64,000 bases of DNA, taken from positions 18,690,968 to 18,754,967 of the forward strand of contig NW_020312785.1 in assembly GCF_003265705.1 (NCBI RefSeq), given 5' to 3'. Position 1 is the stretch's first letter. Each line of letters begins with the position of its first letter. Made by a program: the position numbers and the translations under genes. The stretch comes from Callorhinus ursinus (Eukaryota > Chordata > Mammalia > Carnivora > Otariidae). The notes beneath the pieces are model-generated. The model searched no databases. It was not told where the DNA came from and saw nothing but the letters and a program-made list of their open reading frames with translations. Of the stretch, positions 50,562-63,887 are shown in pieces.

Positions 50562-52534
50562 AGTCACGCTTGATTATATTTCTTTATTTAGCAATTTCAT
50601 TAATTTATTTTCTCTTATGTGCCACAAGCCATAACTCATTAAGGAAAAGGTTTAGAGTTTATGTTCGGACACTCTGCCATTATAAAGCTTTGAATTTATG
50701 AGAAACTTATTTCCATTCCTGTGCCTGACAAAGACATGTTTTAAAGTACACATTGAACAAAAGAGAATAGCTTTTCCATTCCTAAATGCGGTGCTCAGTA
50801 GGACAGAAAACTTACTGGTTCTCTTAAATGCTAAACCTTTAAAACATTTGCTGGATGACAGCATTATAGAAAAAAAATAGTTTCTTTAGCAAAGAATTAA
50901 AGCTGAATATGCAACATTTCTTAGGAGCATTGAATAAGTCTATTTGTCCAGCTTACTTTGCAAAGACTGCGTAGAAAACAGCACCATAAACACTTTCAGT
51001 CCCCACACAAGGGCTAAACAAAGAGTCCTCTTTCCAGCCATCTAATCGGGTAATTTATTTTTTCAACCATCACATAAATCGAAACACAGCTGTAACCAAT
51101 GACTTGCAGATCCAGTTCCCAGCCAGCTGGAATCAGTTCTGCTGAAACAGCAAGATTTTTACATTGTTCACTTCTGTACATCTGGAGAAATCATTGAGGT
51201 TCAAAGGTGACCAGAAAAGCTCTTTAAATAAATTCAACCGACAGTGAAGATTTGCCTAAGGATCTATAAACTCCACATTCACTTCTACAAAATGTTCATT
51301 TCATGAAATTAATTCTTATAAAGGCTATTTACATCCTCATCTGTATAGACTTTATGAGTTGCTAATTGAATTAAGCACCTAAATGCCTGTTTCTTTCAAA
51401 CAACTTGCTTAGGGTTCTTCCAAAGTTTTCATAGGAGGTGTAGCTATTTAAAGACGGTTACATTAAAACAGTATGTTACAAGCAGAAACAGGGACTATAA
51501 GGACCTGTAACAAAAGCAGAGAGGAGATATGTACCTACTCATATCTCAAGTTTAATCTTGTTTAGCTAATATAATCCTCTAGATAAAATAAAGGAGAAAC
51601 ATTATCCGAAAGAAAGCAGAGCTGGAACACCTCCATCAAGCCAGGCAGGCAAATCCCTAAGGAGCCAGAGTCCTGGGAGAAACAAACTCCGATTAGGAAT
51701 GTTCCACATGCAGTATTACAGGGAGATGATTCCGGCACTAGAAAAAAACCACCCCCCGCCCCCAAAAAGAAAAGTAACGAAATCTAAGAGCAGCAACCCC
51801 TTTTGCTCTACCCTAGCAGCAGATACGTGCACACAGAGCAGAAGTTAAGCCTCCCCAACACAAAAACGGACACAGCCAATCCTTGATATAAAGAGCTTTC
51901 CTCAAAAGTTGGATCAACTTAGAGGCAACAAAAACCCAGAAGAATCAATGTGGCTTGGCATTTAAATTACACACCATATATCAATTCAAATGCATCATTT
52001 TCTTCACTAAAGCCATCACAAAGATATTCATCTTGGGGAAAATGAACATATATGTCTGGGAGACTTCTCAATAAAGTTTTTATCATGTCAAAAAACCATA
52101 CACAAACTAATCACATATACGTCTTATTTTTCCCTGCTTTGGTTAAGTCAATATACAAGTAAACAAATTATTTTCAATAGTCAGCCATCTTATTCAAACG
52201 TGTGGCTATTTCAATCAGTAACCTCCTTATGAATTATACCTCTCATTAAAAAAAAAGTGAAAAAACAAATGGTAATAAAGTATACTTTTAGTGTTTACTG
52301 AATGACAGATGGTGATCACAGAGTAAAGAGCGATTCCCCATTAGATATTAAATTCACATAAAAGTGTATTTCACTCGGTAAACATGTGTCCGATTTTTAT
52401 GTCAGTCACTGGGTACAAAGGCTATAGAAAAACAGTGTGGAGCAGTTAGAAATCTGATTTAATAAATAATAAAATATTCAGTGTCATGAGGATTACATTT
52501 AAGAATTCAGGATCCTAGAAAATTGAATCTAACC

Positions 52535-52690
52535 AAAAGGCAGGAGATCTGCCCTCTTGTCAACTCCTGGTTATTGACTGGCTGGGGCAGCCAGAGAAAG
52601 GCAGCTCTGTGGATCCCCTGTAAAAGAAGAATCTAATGTCCTTTCCAGCTCCAATGTCCACATTCTTGTAGGCAATTTTTGAAATCCCAA
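52535..52690 (+). mobile_element. MIR fragment
   Basis: 'aaaaggcaggagatctgccc...cagccagagaaaggcagctctgtggatcccctgtaaaagaag...gtcctttccagctccaatg' fits a decayed MIR. Confidence 0.45.
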
Positions 52691-54876
52691 TATATGTCTG
52701 CTTATCCTATTGCTCCTCTTGAAATGTAAAATCCCAAATTTTCTTTTTTAATGTCATCACTTTGGGGATGAACACCATTTAAAAAAACAATCTGTCCTTT
52801 TAAGAGATGACCCAACCAACCCAGAGATAACCAGAATCTACTATATCATATTCTTGATGAGCCGAGGGCAAGTTAACTTTATGGGAAAAATTCTTGAACG
52901 GACATGGCTTAATTTTATGAATATGTCATTAAATATTAAGCAACCAGTTAAATTTATCATTGTTTTAAAACAGGACTGAAATTAGGCAGCTCCCACACTC
53001 TGTTCTCTACTGCAATATTAAAGATGCTCTTTGAAGAAATTCACGTGACTGGAGTTTCCATTGCTATTTATAAACATTAACATTCACATGTATCCCAGAA
53101 TCCTGTGATCTGTGATGTCTATATATTCATTCAAATGTGCAATATTTCTAAAACATCTGAAACAGAAGGTATATATACCACATATATACACATTTATGCT
53201 AGTGAACATTATGTTTAAAAATAAAAATATCCCCAAATCTTCATAATCCATGATAGAAAATCACCTGTACCAATAGCATGAAAAATTATCATATTTCACA
53301 GATGCTTATTTATAACAAGACAAAATAAACTTCCCACAATAATTTCAGCTGGGAGGAGGGTAGGTTCTTATTAGAAAGTAATTTATCTTAGGTGTTTCCC
53401 AACTGATAATATCTTGTAGTATGCCCAGCTTACAAGTAAATTTAATAAATAATGAATTATTCAGTCATGAGGATTACCTTTAAGAATTTCAGCATAACAG
53501 AAATATGCTTAACAAAGGATTTGGAACACATATTTAATCTGTGATCCATGCAACGTAGGCTAGGAAACTTTAGAGAAAAATGCCCTATCTGTGTCACTGT
53601 GAGTTGTTAAAATCTAAAAATGTTGTCAATCCTCATTCGTCCTCAAGAAACTAAGAATGGGTTTCTTATTAAATTTTGAGCTGGTAGACTAAAGGTCTAA
53701 AACAGGCAAAAGTTCTATGTCCATTTGTGAATTTTGCTCTTATTGTGCTAAGAGATTATTTTGTCCATTAACATTAGCCTGACTCTTTTTAAGTCCTGGC
53801 AAGACATGGTATTTCATCAATATCCCAAATCCTTTGTTAAGCATATTACATATAGTCTTGTGTGATAATAATAGTTTCAATTTCTGTGGGCTAGCTCTTT
53901 AGAGAGTCAGAACATAAATTTTAAAAGTAGGTATTTAAATATAATTACCATTAAACTAACCTAAAGAATTATAGTTGTTATTTAATAAAGGCTTTTAAAT
54001 CCTAATAATTGATTTTTTTAACCAACAAAGTAGCATTTATTTATATTAGTTGTTTGCTTAGATGTATATTTCATTTGTAATGATACTCAAGTATCATCCA
54101 GTCTCCATGGGGAAATGGTAGAATTTTACATATTTAAAAGTGGTTTGGAAACATGGCAAGATAGAAAGTATTAAAAATCCATATTCAGGGAGGGGTGAGA
54201 AATCCAATTTTGTCACATAAAGATGAGCAGGAGGAGAATGCAGGGAGGTGGAGCTGGAGAAGCACCATGCAGTGAGACAGAGAAAGAGCTCATAAGACAA
54301 GATGGTTTTTCACGCATATTCTAGAACCTTCTTGGATCAAATAATATCTCCAAGTTAGGATTATCCATGAACTAATTTAACTCTTTCCTATTTGAAGAAA
54401 AATATGTAATATTTAAACAATTTTTTCTCTATGTCTGATAAAAGAGAACTGGATCTGACATTGACTTGCAAAATACTGATGGATTTATCTTTAAAATTTC
54501 AGTTCACCACGGCATATAACCAGGAATAAAGATTTTTGAAAGTCTACTCTGACCTTGGAATTTTAAAATTGATTGGTTTTCTCTGTCAAACTCTGGCAGG
54601 TCCAGTCACTTCTCTACCTAGAGTTGGATCTTGGTAATATTCATTCCATAGAAAATATCAAGACAAAGTAATCAGGATATTTAAAGATCATAGGATTATG
54701 ACCAAACTGATTCCTTGACTGGATTATCAAAGATACTGACTCCTTCTCAGGAAGTTGGATATCATAAAGGATTTTAGAATATTTTTACACAAGGGTTTAG
54801 CCAAAATCTGGAGGCCAGGAAGGAAGAAACCATTAATTCATATATAAATTCTTTGGGAAAGAAAAAGACTACAGGT

Positions 54877-55062
54877 GTATATATATAATGTATCTATATA
54901 CATATAAACATATGTTTTTCATAAAATATATAAAATTATATATACACACATATATTTTATATGTTTATATATATATACACATATACACACATGAAACATA
55001 CACAAATATAAAATATGTGTATGTGTGTGTGTTTGTATGTATATATATATATATATAATTTT
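54877..55062 (+). repeat. TA/CA-rich microsatellite cluster
   Basis: A mosaic of TATATA, ACACAT and TGTGTG runs over nearly 190 bases. Confidence 0.85.
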
Positions 55063-55237
55063 GTATTTTAATCCCTTTACTCAGAGATTAATTTCTTATA
55101 AAAATGTCTCATAGATTTGTAGAGATATGAAGAAGTAAAAAATCTACAAGGGGAGCTTTTGTCTTTAGAGGATTGATTGCTATTACTTATCAGTGGGGGA
55201 AGTTACAGAACAGGCCGCTATAAAATTATTTTAATTT

Positions 55238-55442
55238 ATTTATTTGTTTATTTATTTACTGAGAGAGAGAGAGAGTGCATGAAAGTGGGGGGGGGTAGAG
55301 GGAGAGGGAGAGAGAGAGAATCTCAAGCTCACTCCATGCTCGGTGCACAGCCTAACTTGTGCTCAGTCTCAGGACCATGAGATCATGACCTGAGCCAAAA
55401 TCAAGAGTCGGACACTTAACTGACTGAGCCACCCAGGTGCCC
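55238..55442 (-). repeat. Can-SINE, minus
   Basis: T-rich tail, GAGA and G-run tract, and head ending 'gagccacccaggtgcccc'. The flanks share a degraded duplication of the form TAAAA..ATTATTTTAATT. Confidence 0.91.
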
Positions 55443-56059
55443 CTAAAACATTTATTTTAATTAGATTAAACGTAGGAGCTCTTTCAAAATCAGCTGATAT
55501 TCATGTTAGGGCAAGATTTCATTTTTTTCTTCCTTCCCCCAATCTCACCACCCTTGTATTAATCAATTTTAAAGAAAAAAAATTTCTTCCTTTTCAGAGA
55601 AAGAATTATAAAATACTGTGTTTGAAATCTTGAGTCTATTTTCTTTCAAGGGGATCTGTAAGTCTTGCAAATATACCATGTTAATCAATGCATTTACCTT
55701 TCCATTTCTTTAAGTAGTAAACATTTCCCAAAATATTATAGGCCCTGTCATAGGCAAGCCAGGGATAAAGCTCACGATTTACACAAAGGCTATGTCCATG
55801 AGCTAGCCTAGACAGAAAGAACATTATCCCCATCTTACTATATCTGTAAGCCTTATGTCTGTGCAATAAATGAAAATGAAGTTGGGGAAAAAGTGATTTG
55901 GGGTCAAGTATCTCAATATTTTTTGCCTTTTTTTAGAACCAACCTCATATAAATGAAACCTTGATATGTAAAAAATTGGAAAAATCACATTCAATTGGAC
56001 CCTTCAAATAGTATACACCTGTCAAGAAGAGTTACATGGGGTTATTTCTAAGCTTTCAC

Positions 56060-56560
56060 TCACTCTTGAATTTAATTTGACATATATTTTGTGAGCGTCC
56101 ACTGTGCATGAGTGACTAAGTTGCTAAAAGAATTAATAAAATAAGGGGAGAAATGGCATCTGTCCTCAAACACCTTAATATGTCGAGGAAGTGTCAGACA
56201 CAAACAAAATTATAAGACCTGGAAATGTGAAGCATGCTATTTTATACAAAGTGCTAGGAGAACGAAGGAGACAATAAATATTGAGTGCTGCAGAGAAGGC
56301 TCAAAGCAGGAAGCTCCACTTGAGCGGAGCCTTGAAGGAGGAGGACTGCCAGAAGAGGCAAAGTTAGAGAAAAAAAAAAAAATGATATCCAGCAGAGAAA
56401 GAGGAAAGGCTCAAAGGTGGGGATTGATGCAATGTTTGGGAAATGGCCAGGCAAGGGTGACAAAATGCTGGGTTCTGCAAGGAATGGTATTAGGAAAAAT
56501 GGCGAAGCATTTGGCTGGAACACAGAATTGGTCTTTAATGTTATGCTGAGGATTAATTGT
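56060..56560 (-). mobile_element. L2-like fragment, decayed
   Basis: 'tttgtgagcgtccactgtgcatgag' and 'gagcggagccttgaaggag...agaggcaaagttagag...ggcaagggtgacaaaatgc' follow the order of reverse-complement L2 but with much decay. The 131-codon minus frame at 56254-56649 lies across it and is not a gene. Confidence 0.4.
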
Positions 56561-56689
56561 TTAGGCAAAAATAAACAACTAAAATCATCTTGAGGAGGTT
56601 TTTTTTTTTTTTTTTCAATAGTACAATGATCCCACAACAGGAATACCAAAAATTGCTACGGATTCCAACACCAAATCCCTATCTAGTCC

Positions 56690-56880
56690 TGTGCTGATAT
56701 ACGTCATGCTATTTTATCATACCAATGACTCCATGAAGTAAGTGGCATTCCTTATTGGCAAGTTATTGACAGGAAATCTGAGCTTCAAAGAAAGTTACCT
56801 AGTGTACTCAACGTCATACCACTAGTGAATGGATAGAATTTGATCCTGGCCTATGTGATTCTGAAGTTTGTCATACCACC
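56690..56880 (-). mobile_element. MIR
   Basis: 'ccaatgactccatgaagtaagtggca', 'gaaatctgagcttcaaagaaagttacctagtgtactcaacgtcataccactagtgaatgg' is reverse-complement MIR. Confidence 0.7.
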
Positions 56881-57129
56881 TCTCAAAGTTAAATTGGCCT
56901 CTCTGAGAGGACACTTTTGAATCTGGGTCTCACTACCCAAGAACATAGGCAGTCTATCATGCGAGGAAGATCCTACAGAGAACTTCTATGATAGTACAGA
57001 AATTCCAGGAATCCCTTTGTATTCTGAACATTTTGGAAGTGACAAGGATTCAAACATAGGTCTGTCCAATCCCAAAGCTCATGTTCTTTCCTTCATCGCA
57101 TGCTTCTATTTGTCTAATTGATAATTAAG

Positions 57130-57260
57130 CAGCTGTGTAAAATTTCATCTTGGGAATATACTATAATTTGCTTAACTCTTTCCCAACTGCTGAAAATCTC
57201 TAAGGGTTCCAATTTAGGTATATTGTAAATAGTGCTGAAATCAATGCTTTTCTCCATGTC
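57130..57260 (-). mobile_element. Probable old L1 fragment
   Basis: 'ctataatttgcttaactctttcccaactgctgaaaatctctaagggttccaatttaggtatattgtaaatagtgctgaaat' resembles the reverse complement of an L1 end segment. Confidence 0.4.
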
Positions 57261-58017
57261 TCGTATTCACTATTCAAATTTCCTCCTTTGTGTAATATTG
57301 CAGAAGTGGGAAGCTTATGATTTAAAACAGCTGAGGAACTTTGGCCTAACTGAATAACTGGTGGCCTTGGGAGGTTTTCCATTTTTATTTGAATTTTACA
57401 ATATCTCAAACATAGAACCATAATATCTAATATGATTTCTTTAAAGCCTTTGCTTCTAAGTTTCATTCATGCATTCATTTTTACATTGGTTCATTACTCA
57501 ATCACTTTGTTGTTTCTCTATTTCTAATCTGACTACACATTATATGACTGAATGATCGGGTAAAGATAAGACTTTTCTTTGTCTGGTAGACTTTGAGAGT
57601 AGCCACTGAATATTTTAATATTCAAAGAACATATCAACAAAATTTTCTATTTTCTCCCAGGTAGTAAAGTCTCAAGTGACACAATAAAAGAACATTTAGC
57701 AATACACCATAATGTCTATTCCAAGGAATGAGGTCCATCGCTAGAACATCAAAGTTTGTACCAAATTTCCCACAAGGATTTTATCAAAATAAGAAATCTA
57801 CCAGAGTTTGGAGGCTTTTATTGGCATTCTATTTCATTCACTTTTTGAATATTTTTAACTTTTTGAAAATAAGTACTTAAAATCACAGAAAAGTAAGCAT
57901 AAGTGTATCATAGGACAAGTGTTTTGAGGGGTCTAAATTAATTTTGAAAGCACACAGCACTTTTAATTTGAGAATTAAATATATAAAAGAAAAGCAGATA
58001 AAAATGCGCTAAAACTT

Positions 58018-58110
58018 AGACACTCTAAGTTCTAATTTTGTCTCTGCCATGTTCATTGTGCAATGACAGACAAGCTAGTTAGCACTGCAAGGTTGTGCTT
58101 TCACTATTGA
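58018..58110 (+). mobile_element. MIR fragment
   Basis: 'ctctaagttctaattttgtctctgccatgttc...caatgacagacaagctagttagc' fits the MIR core weakly. Confidence 0.4.
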
Positions 58111-58651
58111 AAAAGCATTAAGCTACCACAGTGGATTGGAATGTCAGTTTTGCAACTCTTAGCCCAAGGAAGACAAAAAGTGCCATATAAATGCAAAATA
58201 ACATTTCCATGTAACAGATTGATATGGGGCTATTTTAGCTGCTGCTTTAAAATCAAGTTTTGCTAAATGAAAAAAAAAATCCCCAATTCATCTCTGTTTC
58301 TTAAACTAGGCTTTATGCACCTGTATGTGGTGACGGTTACTGGGTTTTGAAAATGTGAAGCAGATCAAAGAGTCAAGGAAAGAGCCTGAACTTTTTCCTT
58401 TGATTAAGGTCCCTATGGTCCTAGTAGGGTGAAAAGAAGCAGAGACAACTAGTGGAATTTTCAGGATCTGAGGGCACTGTTATCCTGAGATGAAAAATCA
58501 GATAAAATTTCCAAACTGTAATAATGCCATCCCAGTTCACATAGCCCTTCCCGAGAACTTTTAGATTTGCAAACCAAAGAAAAATATGAAAGACATTCTA
58601 GACTCTTTAAAAAAGATAACCTTATAATAATTTTTAAAATAACTACTTGCA

Positions 58652-58849
58652 GGGGCGCCCGGGTGGCTCAGTCGGTTACGCGTCTGCCTTCGGCTCAGGT
58701 CCTGATCCCAGGGGCCTGCCCCTCGAGCTCCCTGCTCAGGGGGCTCCCTGCTCCGCGGGGCGTCTGCTTCTCCCGCTCCCTGTGCCCTTCCCTTCCATTC
58801 GTGTTCTCTCTCGCTCACTCTGCTCTCTCAAAAAAAAAAAAAAAAAAAA
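58652..58849 (+). repeat. Can-SINE, plus (outer member of nested pair)
   Basis: Young head (gcgcccgggtggctcagtcgg) and body ending in a run of about 20 A. The usual AAATAAATAAAATCTT tail is missing here, but a similar sequence (attaaaaaaatctt) appears after the next SINE. This suggests the tail was split by that insertion. Confidence 0.93.
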
Positions 58850-59058
58850 GTTTATTTTTTTATTTTATTTTTTTAAATATTTCATTTTGTTTATGTGACA
58901 CAGAGAGAGAGAGTACAAGCAGGGGAGTAGTAGAAGGAGAGGGAGAAGCAGGCTTCCCGCGGAACAGGGAGCCCGATGCGGGGCTCGATCCCAAGACCCT
59001 GGGATCATGACCTGAGCGGAAGGCAGACGCTTAACTTACTGAGCCACCCAGGCGCCCA
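58850..59058 (-). repeat. Can-SINE, minus (nested in the tail of the preceding SINE)
   Basis: Starts with a T-rich tail directly against the A-run of the upstream copy and ends at 'gagccacccaggcgccc'. The two copies point tail to tail and could pair as one long inverted repeat in RNA. Confidence 0.92.
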
Positions 59059-59590
59059 ATTAAAAAAATCTTAAAATGACAAATTGCACACAGAACCTAA
59101 AAAACACATCTACTACTTATGGGAAGGAAGAAGTGGTGAGTGAACAAATCAGGGACATGTAATATGTAAGGGCGCTTTCACTGGTGTCTTCTATGCACCC
59201 TGCAGAGGGTAGGAGGGATCCGTTGGGTGGATTCTCAAATAACCCTAACCAGTTTTAAAGGACACTGACTTGTGACCGCAATAATTTATCCAAACCTCAG
59301 ATATCCAACTTTTACAATTACAAAGTGAGTCATACATGCCCATGTATCTTGGATAATTTTTATAGTTTCTTCTTGCCTTTATTCATTATTAGAAAAAAAA
59401 TCAATAAATAGTGTGGGGAAATAGCATATTTTTACTCTGACTACTCCTCATCTCCTGTTCGGGGAGGAAAGATTTTTACCAATAGTCTAGACAACATTTC
59501 CACACAGATCTCTATTGACTAAAAGAATATCTATGTATCTATACATCACATTGTTTAGAAGTGAAAGTATTTCACTAAAGGTTACTTCTT

Positions 59591-59788
59591 TTTATTTTTA
59601 AAGATTTTATTCATTTATTTGACAGAGAGAGAGAAAGCGAGAGCAGGAACACAAGCAGGGGGAGTGGGAGAGGGAGAAGCAGGCTTCCTGCGGAGCAGGG
59701 AGCCCGACGCGGAACTCGATCCCAGGACCCCAGGATCACAATCCGAGCCGAAGGCAGACGCCCAACGCCTGAGCCACCCAGGCGCCCT
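59591..59788 (-). repeat. Can-SINE, minus
   Basis: Very little decayed element. It is flanked by the exact duplication AAGGTTACTTCTT at 59578-59590 and 59789-59801. It is the third SINE within 1.2 kb. Confidence 0.95.
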
Positions 59789-59801
59789 AAGGTTACTTCT
59801 T

Positions 59802-62800
59802 AAAGAGAAGAAAACACGTTGGGTACCACATGAATTGGAAGCATGCAGCACAACAACAAAAGATGAGCAGAATAGAACAAAGTGGAGCTTGTTTACTAAA
59901 AAATGCTTATTCATTCATTCAGTCCTTACAGTCAAAACTCTTTTCACGAAGAGGATATCTTGAACAAATTACAGACGTAGAATTTCTAAACAAAGAGTTG
60001 AAATTTGACTTCCCTCATTTTCAGTACAGCTGCCCAAACTATGCCTAAAATTCTTTAGGTTCCAGGTACTTTAGAGTTTTATGTACCTCAAACACACCTG
60101 GGATTTTCTGTTCCTTTCTTCAGAATGGTTGGCCCGATCTTGAAAAACACTGAGTTAAGAATTTAAAGAAACCCTGTAAGTTTTCCTTGAGATTAAGTAA
60201 AAAATGTGTTAGATACTATTTTTAAAAATAGGAAGACAGGAAAGAAAAATCACAGAACAGCCTGTTCTTGAGGAGAAATAACAATGGTACATAATAATAA
60301 CAATAAAAAAAGATGAAATTACCAAGGGCTTCAAAATTTAACAACACATGAGGTTCAAACATATTTCTCTCACATTCCTCACTCTCCTGATTCCCCGGCT
60401 TCTATCATTTTCCTCTTGGGATTCACCAGACAACCTCCCTATCACCCGCTACTCATCCACTGAGCAGATGCGTTGACATAATGTGAAAACCATGCTTTCT
60501 GGTGCACATTCGATCACAAAAGCAACCACCGGATAACAGAAATTCTACTACACTTTACCAATTGAGTATCCTTCCATTTCTACCTACATTCAAGATGCTT
60601 TTTGCTGCCATTCCTGTAATTTCCACCAGCTTTTAACCAACTACGAAATGGTTCATTCACCAGGCCTAGTGATTTTGTGATTGCCTCTTTTTCCTTTGAG
60701 ACTGTTGTGATGGCATCAGAAAACACTCTATTAATTTTACTCAGTTGTCTTTGTTTGAAGTTTAGATGTAGTAGTTTAGCATGTTTTGGTAACAAACGTC
60801 GATCCTATTTATTGCTCTTGACCTTGTTTTCAAACAATAATATTCCGCCCACTTCTCCCTACTTCTACATGCAAAACTTATCACATGACTTCTCATTACA
60901 TTTTCTACTTGTGACTGGAGCAAAGAAAATCTTTTAAGTCTTCCCCAAAGTGGTGCAGCAGTAACACAGCTCTACAGGAAGATAACTTGAATAAGAAAGA
61001 GTAGCCAGAGAATTGAATTTCATAAATGTAATAACAATGTGGAGCTTTAGGTCACACTAACCATGTTTCTGATAATGAAAGAAAATTCTTATACTTTGAG
61101 GCCTGGTGATCAGAGAATACTGCTTAGTTCTAGGTTAAGAGTCTGTGCCAAGGAGATCATTATCTATCAGCCTTACCTGATACTAAAAATAATTTATTTT
61201 TAGAAAAATTATTAGGAAAGCACACACTGCTTTTGAAGTTGTCATTGAAGAATGGATCTAACTTATGTATGATTTAAATAAAACGTACATACATATTACA
61301 TAGAACAGAATACAACAAAGCTCGTATCATAAGGCCTCTCTCCTTTGGTCAAAATAATAAATGGAAAAGAAAATGCTAGCAATGATGAAAGAGGTAATAT
61401 ATGCATCAAGAGGAAGGCCAGCTGCCCATATTTCAAAAAGCGTAATCTTCACTATTTTGGAACAACCTGTAAGTTCAAGGATCTAAGAGCCACTGCCTGA
61501 TGTAGACTCACTGTAGACCAGACTATCTTAAGGCCAAGTCCATCCTTATTTTTCCTGCATGAGCCTGGACCAACCTTTGCTTCTGCCACCTAACAGGCAG
61601 CTCAAAGGGGGTGGGATAATGTTTAATTGGAATAAATCGTGTAGGTAGCACTGATCAAGGCTTAAAAGCTTCAGCAAACTATTTAACTATTTGAACATCA
61701 GCATTCTAAGTAGGCCTAGGAAACCGAATTTAACATAAAGAAAAATATAATTCAAGATAAAGACATCAGAAAATAAAACTTCATGAAATAGAGTAACAAA
61801 ATATGCTGAAAATATGCCCTTCTATGAAAGCCTAGTTATCTGGTGTTTGGGGTTTGTATACTGCTGATGTGATGTGAATTTTGGCTGCCCTAAGAAATAG
61901 AAATATTCCTGAAAAAATGGGGGCTAAACATAAGCCATCCCATGGGTAACCATCTTTTTTCTTCAGAATATGTGTAAATAGACAATAAAGAACAGAACCA
62001 TTATAATCATTTGAACATTAATCTTTTTTTTGAAGAATTATACATAAGGCTATTCATAGAGATTCAGAATTAGTATGTTCTATTTTATTTAAGTAAGCAG
62101 AACTAATGGGAAGGAATATGTATTATTTTTTAAAAAGATGAGTAGTACAGACAAAACAATGCGAGGGTAAATCTTCCAGTAGCAAAAGGGATAAGTAGGT
62201 AACATAACACAACATTCATTTTGAACATCCATCATTTCCCTGCAAATAGATAATGGGTGTCAAAATGCCTATTCCAAACCTCACAATAAGATAAATTTTT
62301 TCCCCAAAAAACCATGACTAAAAACATCCTGGATAGGGAACTTTTCACAAATGAGTATCCTAATTATGGAATTCAAAATAAGGATTGTATGTTCCCATAC
62401 AAAGAGTTCATTATAACCTTAGTTTCTGGAAGATTTCTCTCACGCTTGTTTATAGGATGCAGCTTAATTCATCGGAGGAGGCTTTCCATCTTGTATTCAC
62501 TGGTTTCAGTTTAGCTTATTAGACAGATTCAAGGGGGAAATGTGCCTGTAATCAGACCTTCACCCCTAGATCCACCAGAAGGAGAATATACACAGGCAAC
62601 AGTTTTGAAGCATTAAAAGTAGCAGCCTCAGGATGGTAAACACAGACTATGAACATTCACACTACATATTGGAAAGCGTTAATTGAAGAATGTTTATTTG
62701 GCACAGGAGCCGTCCCTTTTTTGTACATTCCATAAGATGCTGGTGTCATGTTTACATGGCTATGCCACCTTGCAGCAATGCATTCTTCAAAACACTTGCT

Positions 62801-63660
62801 AAATGCTTATAATTACCTTTCTCTCAATACCAGATTCATACGCTTAATTTGATCTATGTTTTGGAACCCTGCATGCAGACAACGTATTATCAAAAAGATG
62901 AGATGCCTTTTATGATGTTGAAAGACAGGGCGTCATATAGAAACTGGTCTCACTGCAGAAGGTTGCTATGCATGCACCTGGGTGAATCAACAGTCCAGAG
63001 GAAGGAAGTAGGGTACATTTGATAGTTTCGTATGTGGGATACTCACTTCTTCTTAGTTTGGAAGAAATACAAAGCTTGAAGTCATTCTTTCCTCTGACTT
63101 AACAAGATAATTAAGAGAGAGATTGATCTTGGCCAAATACAGAATCAAAAGATGCATATAAACATAGAGGGGAGGCTTTTTTCATAGGAAAAATATTAGC
63201 GAGCATGTTGAAGATAAAATAACTACTCATTATAAGGAAAACCTTCTGTTATTGATGCATGATGTGGTGGTGTTAATAGGCAGTGAGAAAATAAGAACAC
63301 CAAAAATGTTAAGGTTTGATGAAATGATCTCAGGGTAAACCCTATGGAGTCTTGAAGACCAGGGAAACCTAAAAAATACGGGGGTCTTATATTACTTTTA
63401 ATAATTCAAAGTAAAGCTTTATTTTCAAGTTTAGATTAAATTTGATTTAAATTTAGTATATATTAAACTAATGTATGAAAGTCACTAGGTTAAAAAAAAA
63501 CCCTTTTAATTGACTGCTTTACGATATGGATCTATAATTTTCCATTTCTTAAATATTAAAGGTAGTTCTTATAATCTGTTACCAAGGGAGGGAATAGGGT
63601 CTGGTGGGTCCACTTAAAGTTGTAAAAACCTAAATTCTCTCCTCAGTGATTCTTTTAACA
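59802..63660. other. Unassigned AT-rich sequence
   Basis: No gene or young repeat. A block at 62690-62940 ('tgctggtgtcatgtttacatggc', 'aaatgcttataattacc') is repeat-free and may be conserved. Confidence 0.4.
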
Positions 63661-63674
63661 AAAAGAAAAATCAC

Positions 63675-63887
63675 GGGGCGCCTGGGTGGCTCAGTCATTA
63701 CGTGTCTGCTTTCGGCTCAGGTCATGATCCCAGGGTCCTGGGATTGAGTCCTGCATCGAGTCCCGCATCAGTCTCCCTGCTCCGCGGGAAGCCTGCTTCT
63801 CCCTCTCCCACTCCCCCTGCTTGTGTTCCCTCTCTCGCTATCTCTCTGTCATATAAATAAATAAAATCTAAACAAAAAAAAAGGAAG
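63675..63887 (+). repeat. Can-SINE, plus
   Basis: Complete, with a small internal duplication in the body ('tcctgcatcgagtcccgcatc'). The exact duplication AAAGAAAAATCAC at 63662-63674 and 63888-63900 frames it. Confidence 0.95.

Larger units (their letters stand above)
48790..54870. other. Long, SINE-free unassigned sequence
   Basis: Six kilobases without a Can-SINE or L1. A block at 50930-51200 ('ccatctaatcgggtaatttatt', 'gaaacacagctgtaaccaatgactt') looks like possible regulatory sequence. No gene recognised. Confidence 0.4.

Noticed and set aside
56254..56649. 131-codon minus frame
   Set aside because: Overlaps a decayed L2-like repeat and an A-run read as Phe/Lys. Composition is Ser/Leu/Phe low complexity.
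58567..59010. 147-codon plus frame, the longest in the window
   Set aside because: It runs through the two nested Can-SINEs and a poly-Lys stretch from the A-tail. No independent coding signal.
59615..59963. Overlapping frames of 99 and 114 codons on both strands
   Set aside because: Both come from the Can-SINE at 59591-59788.
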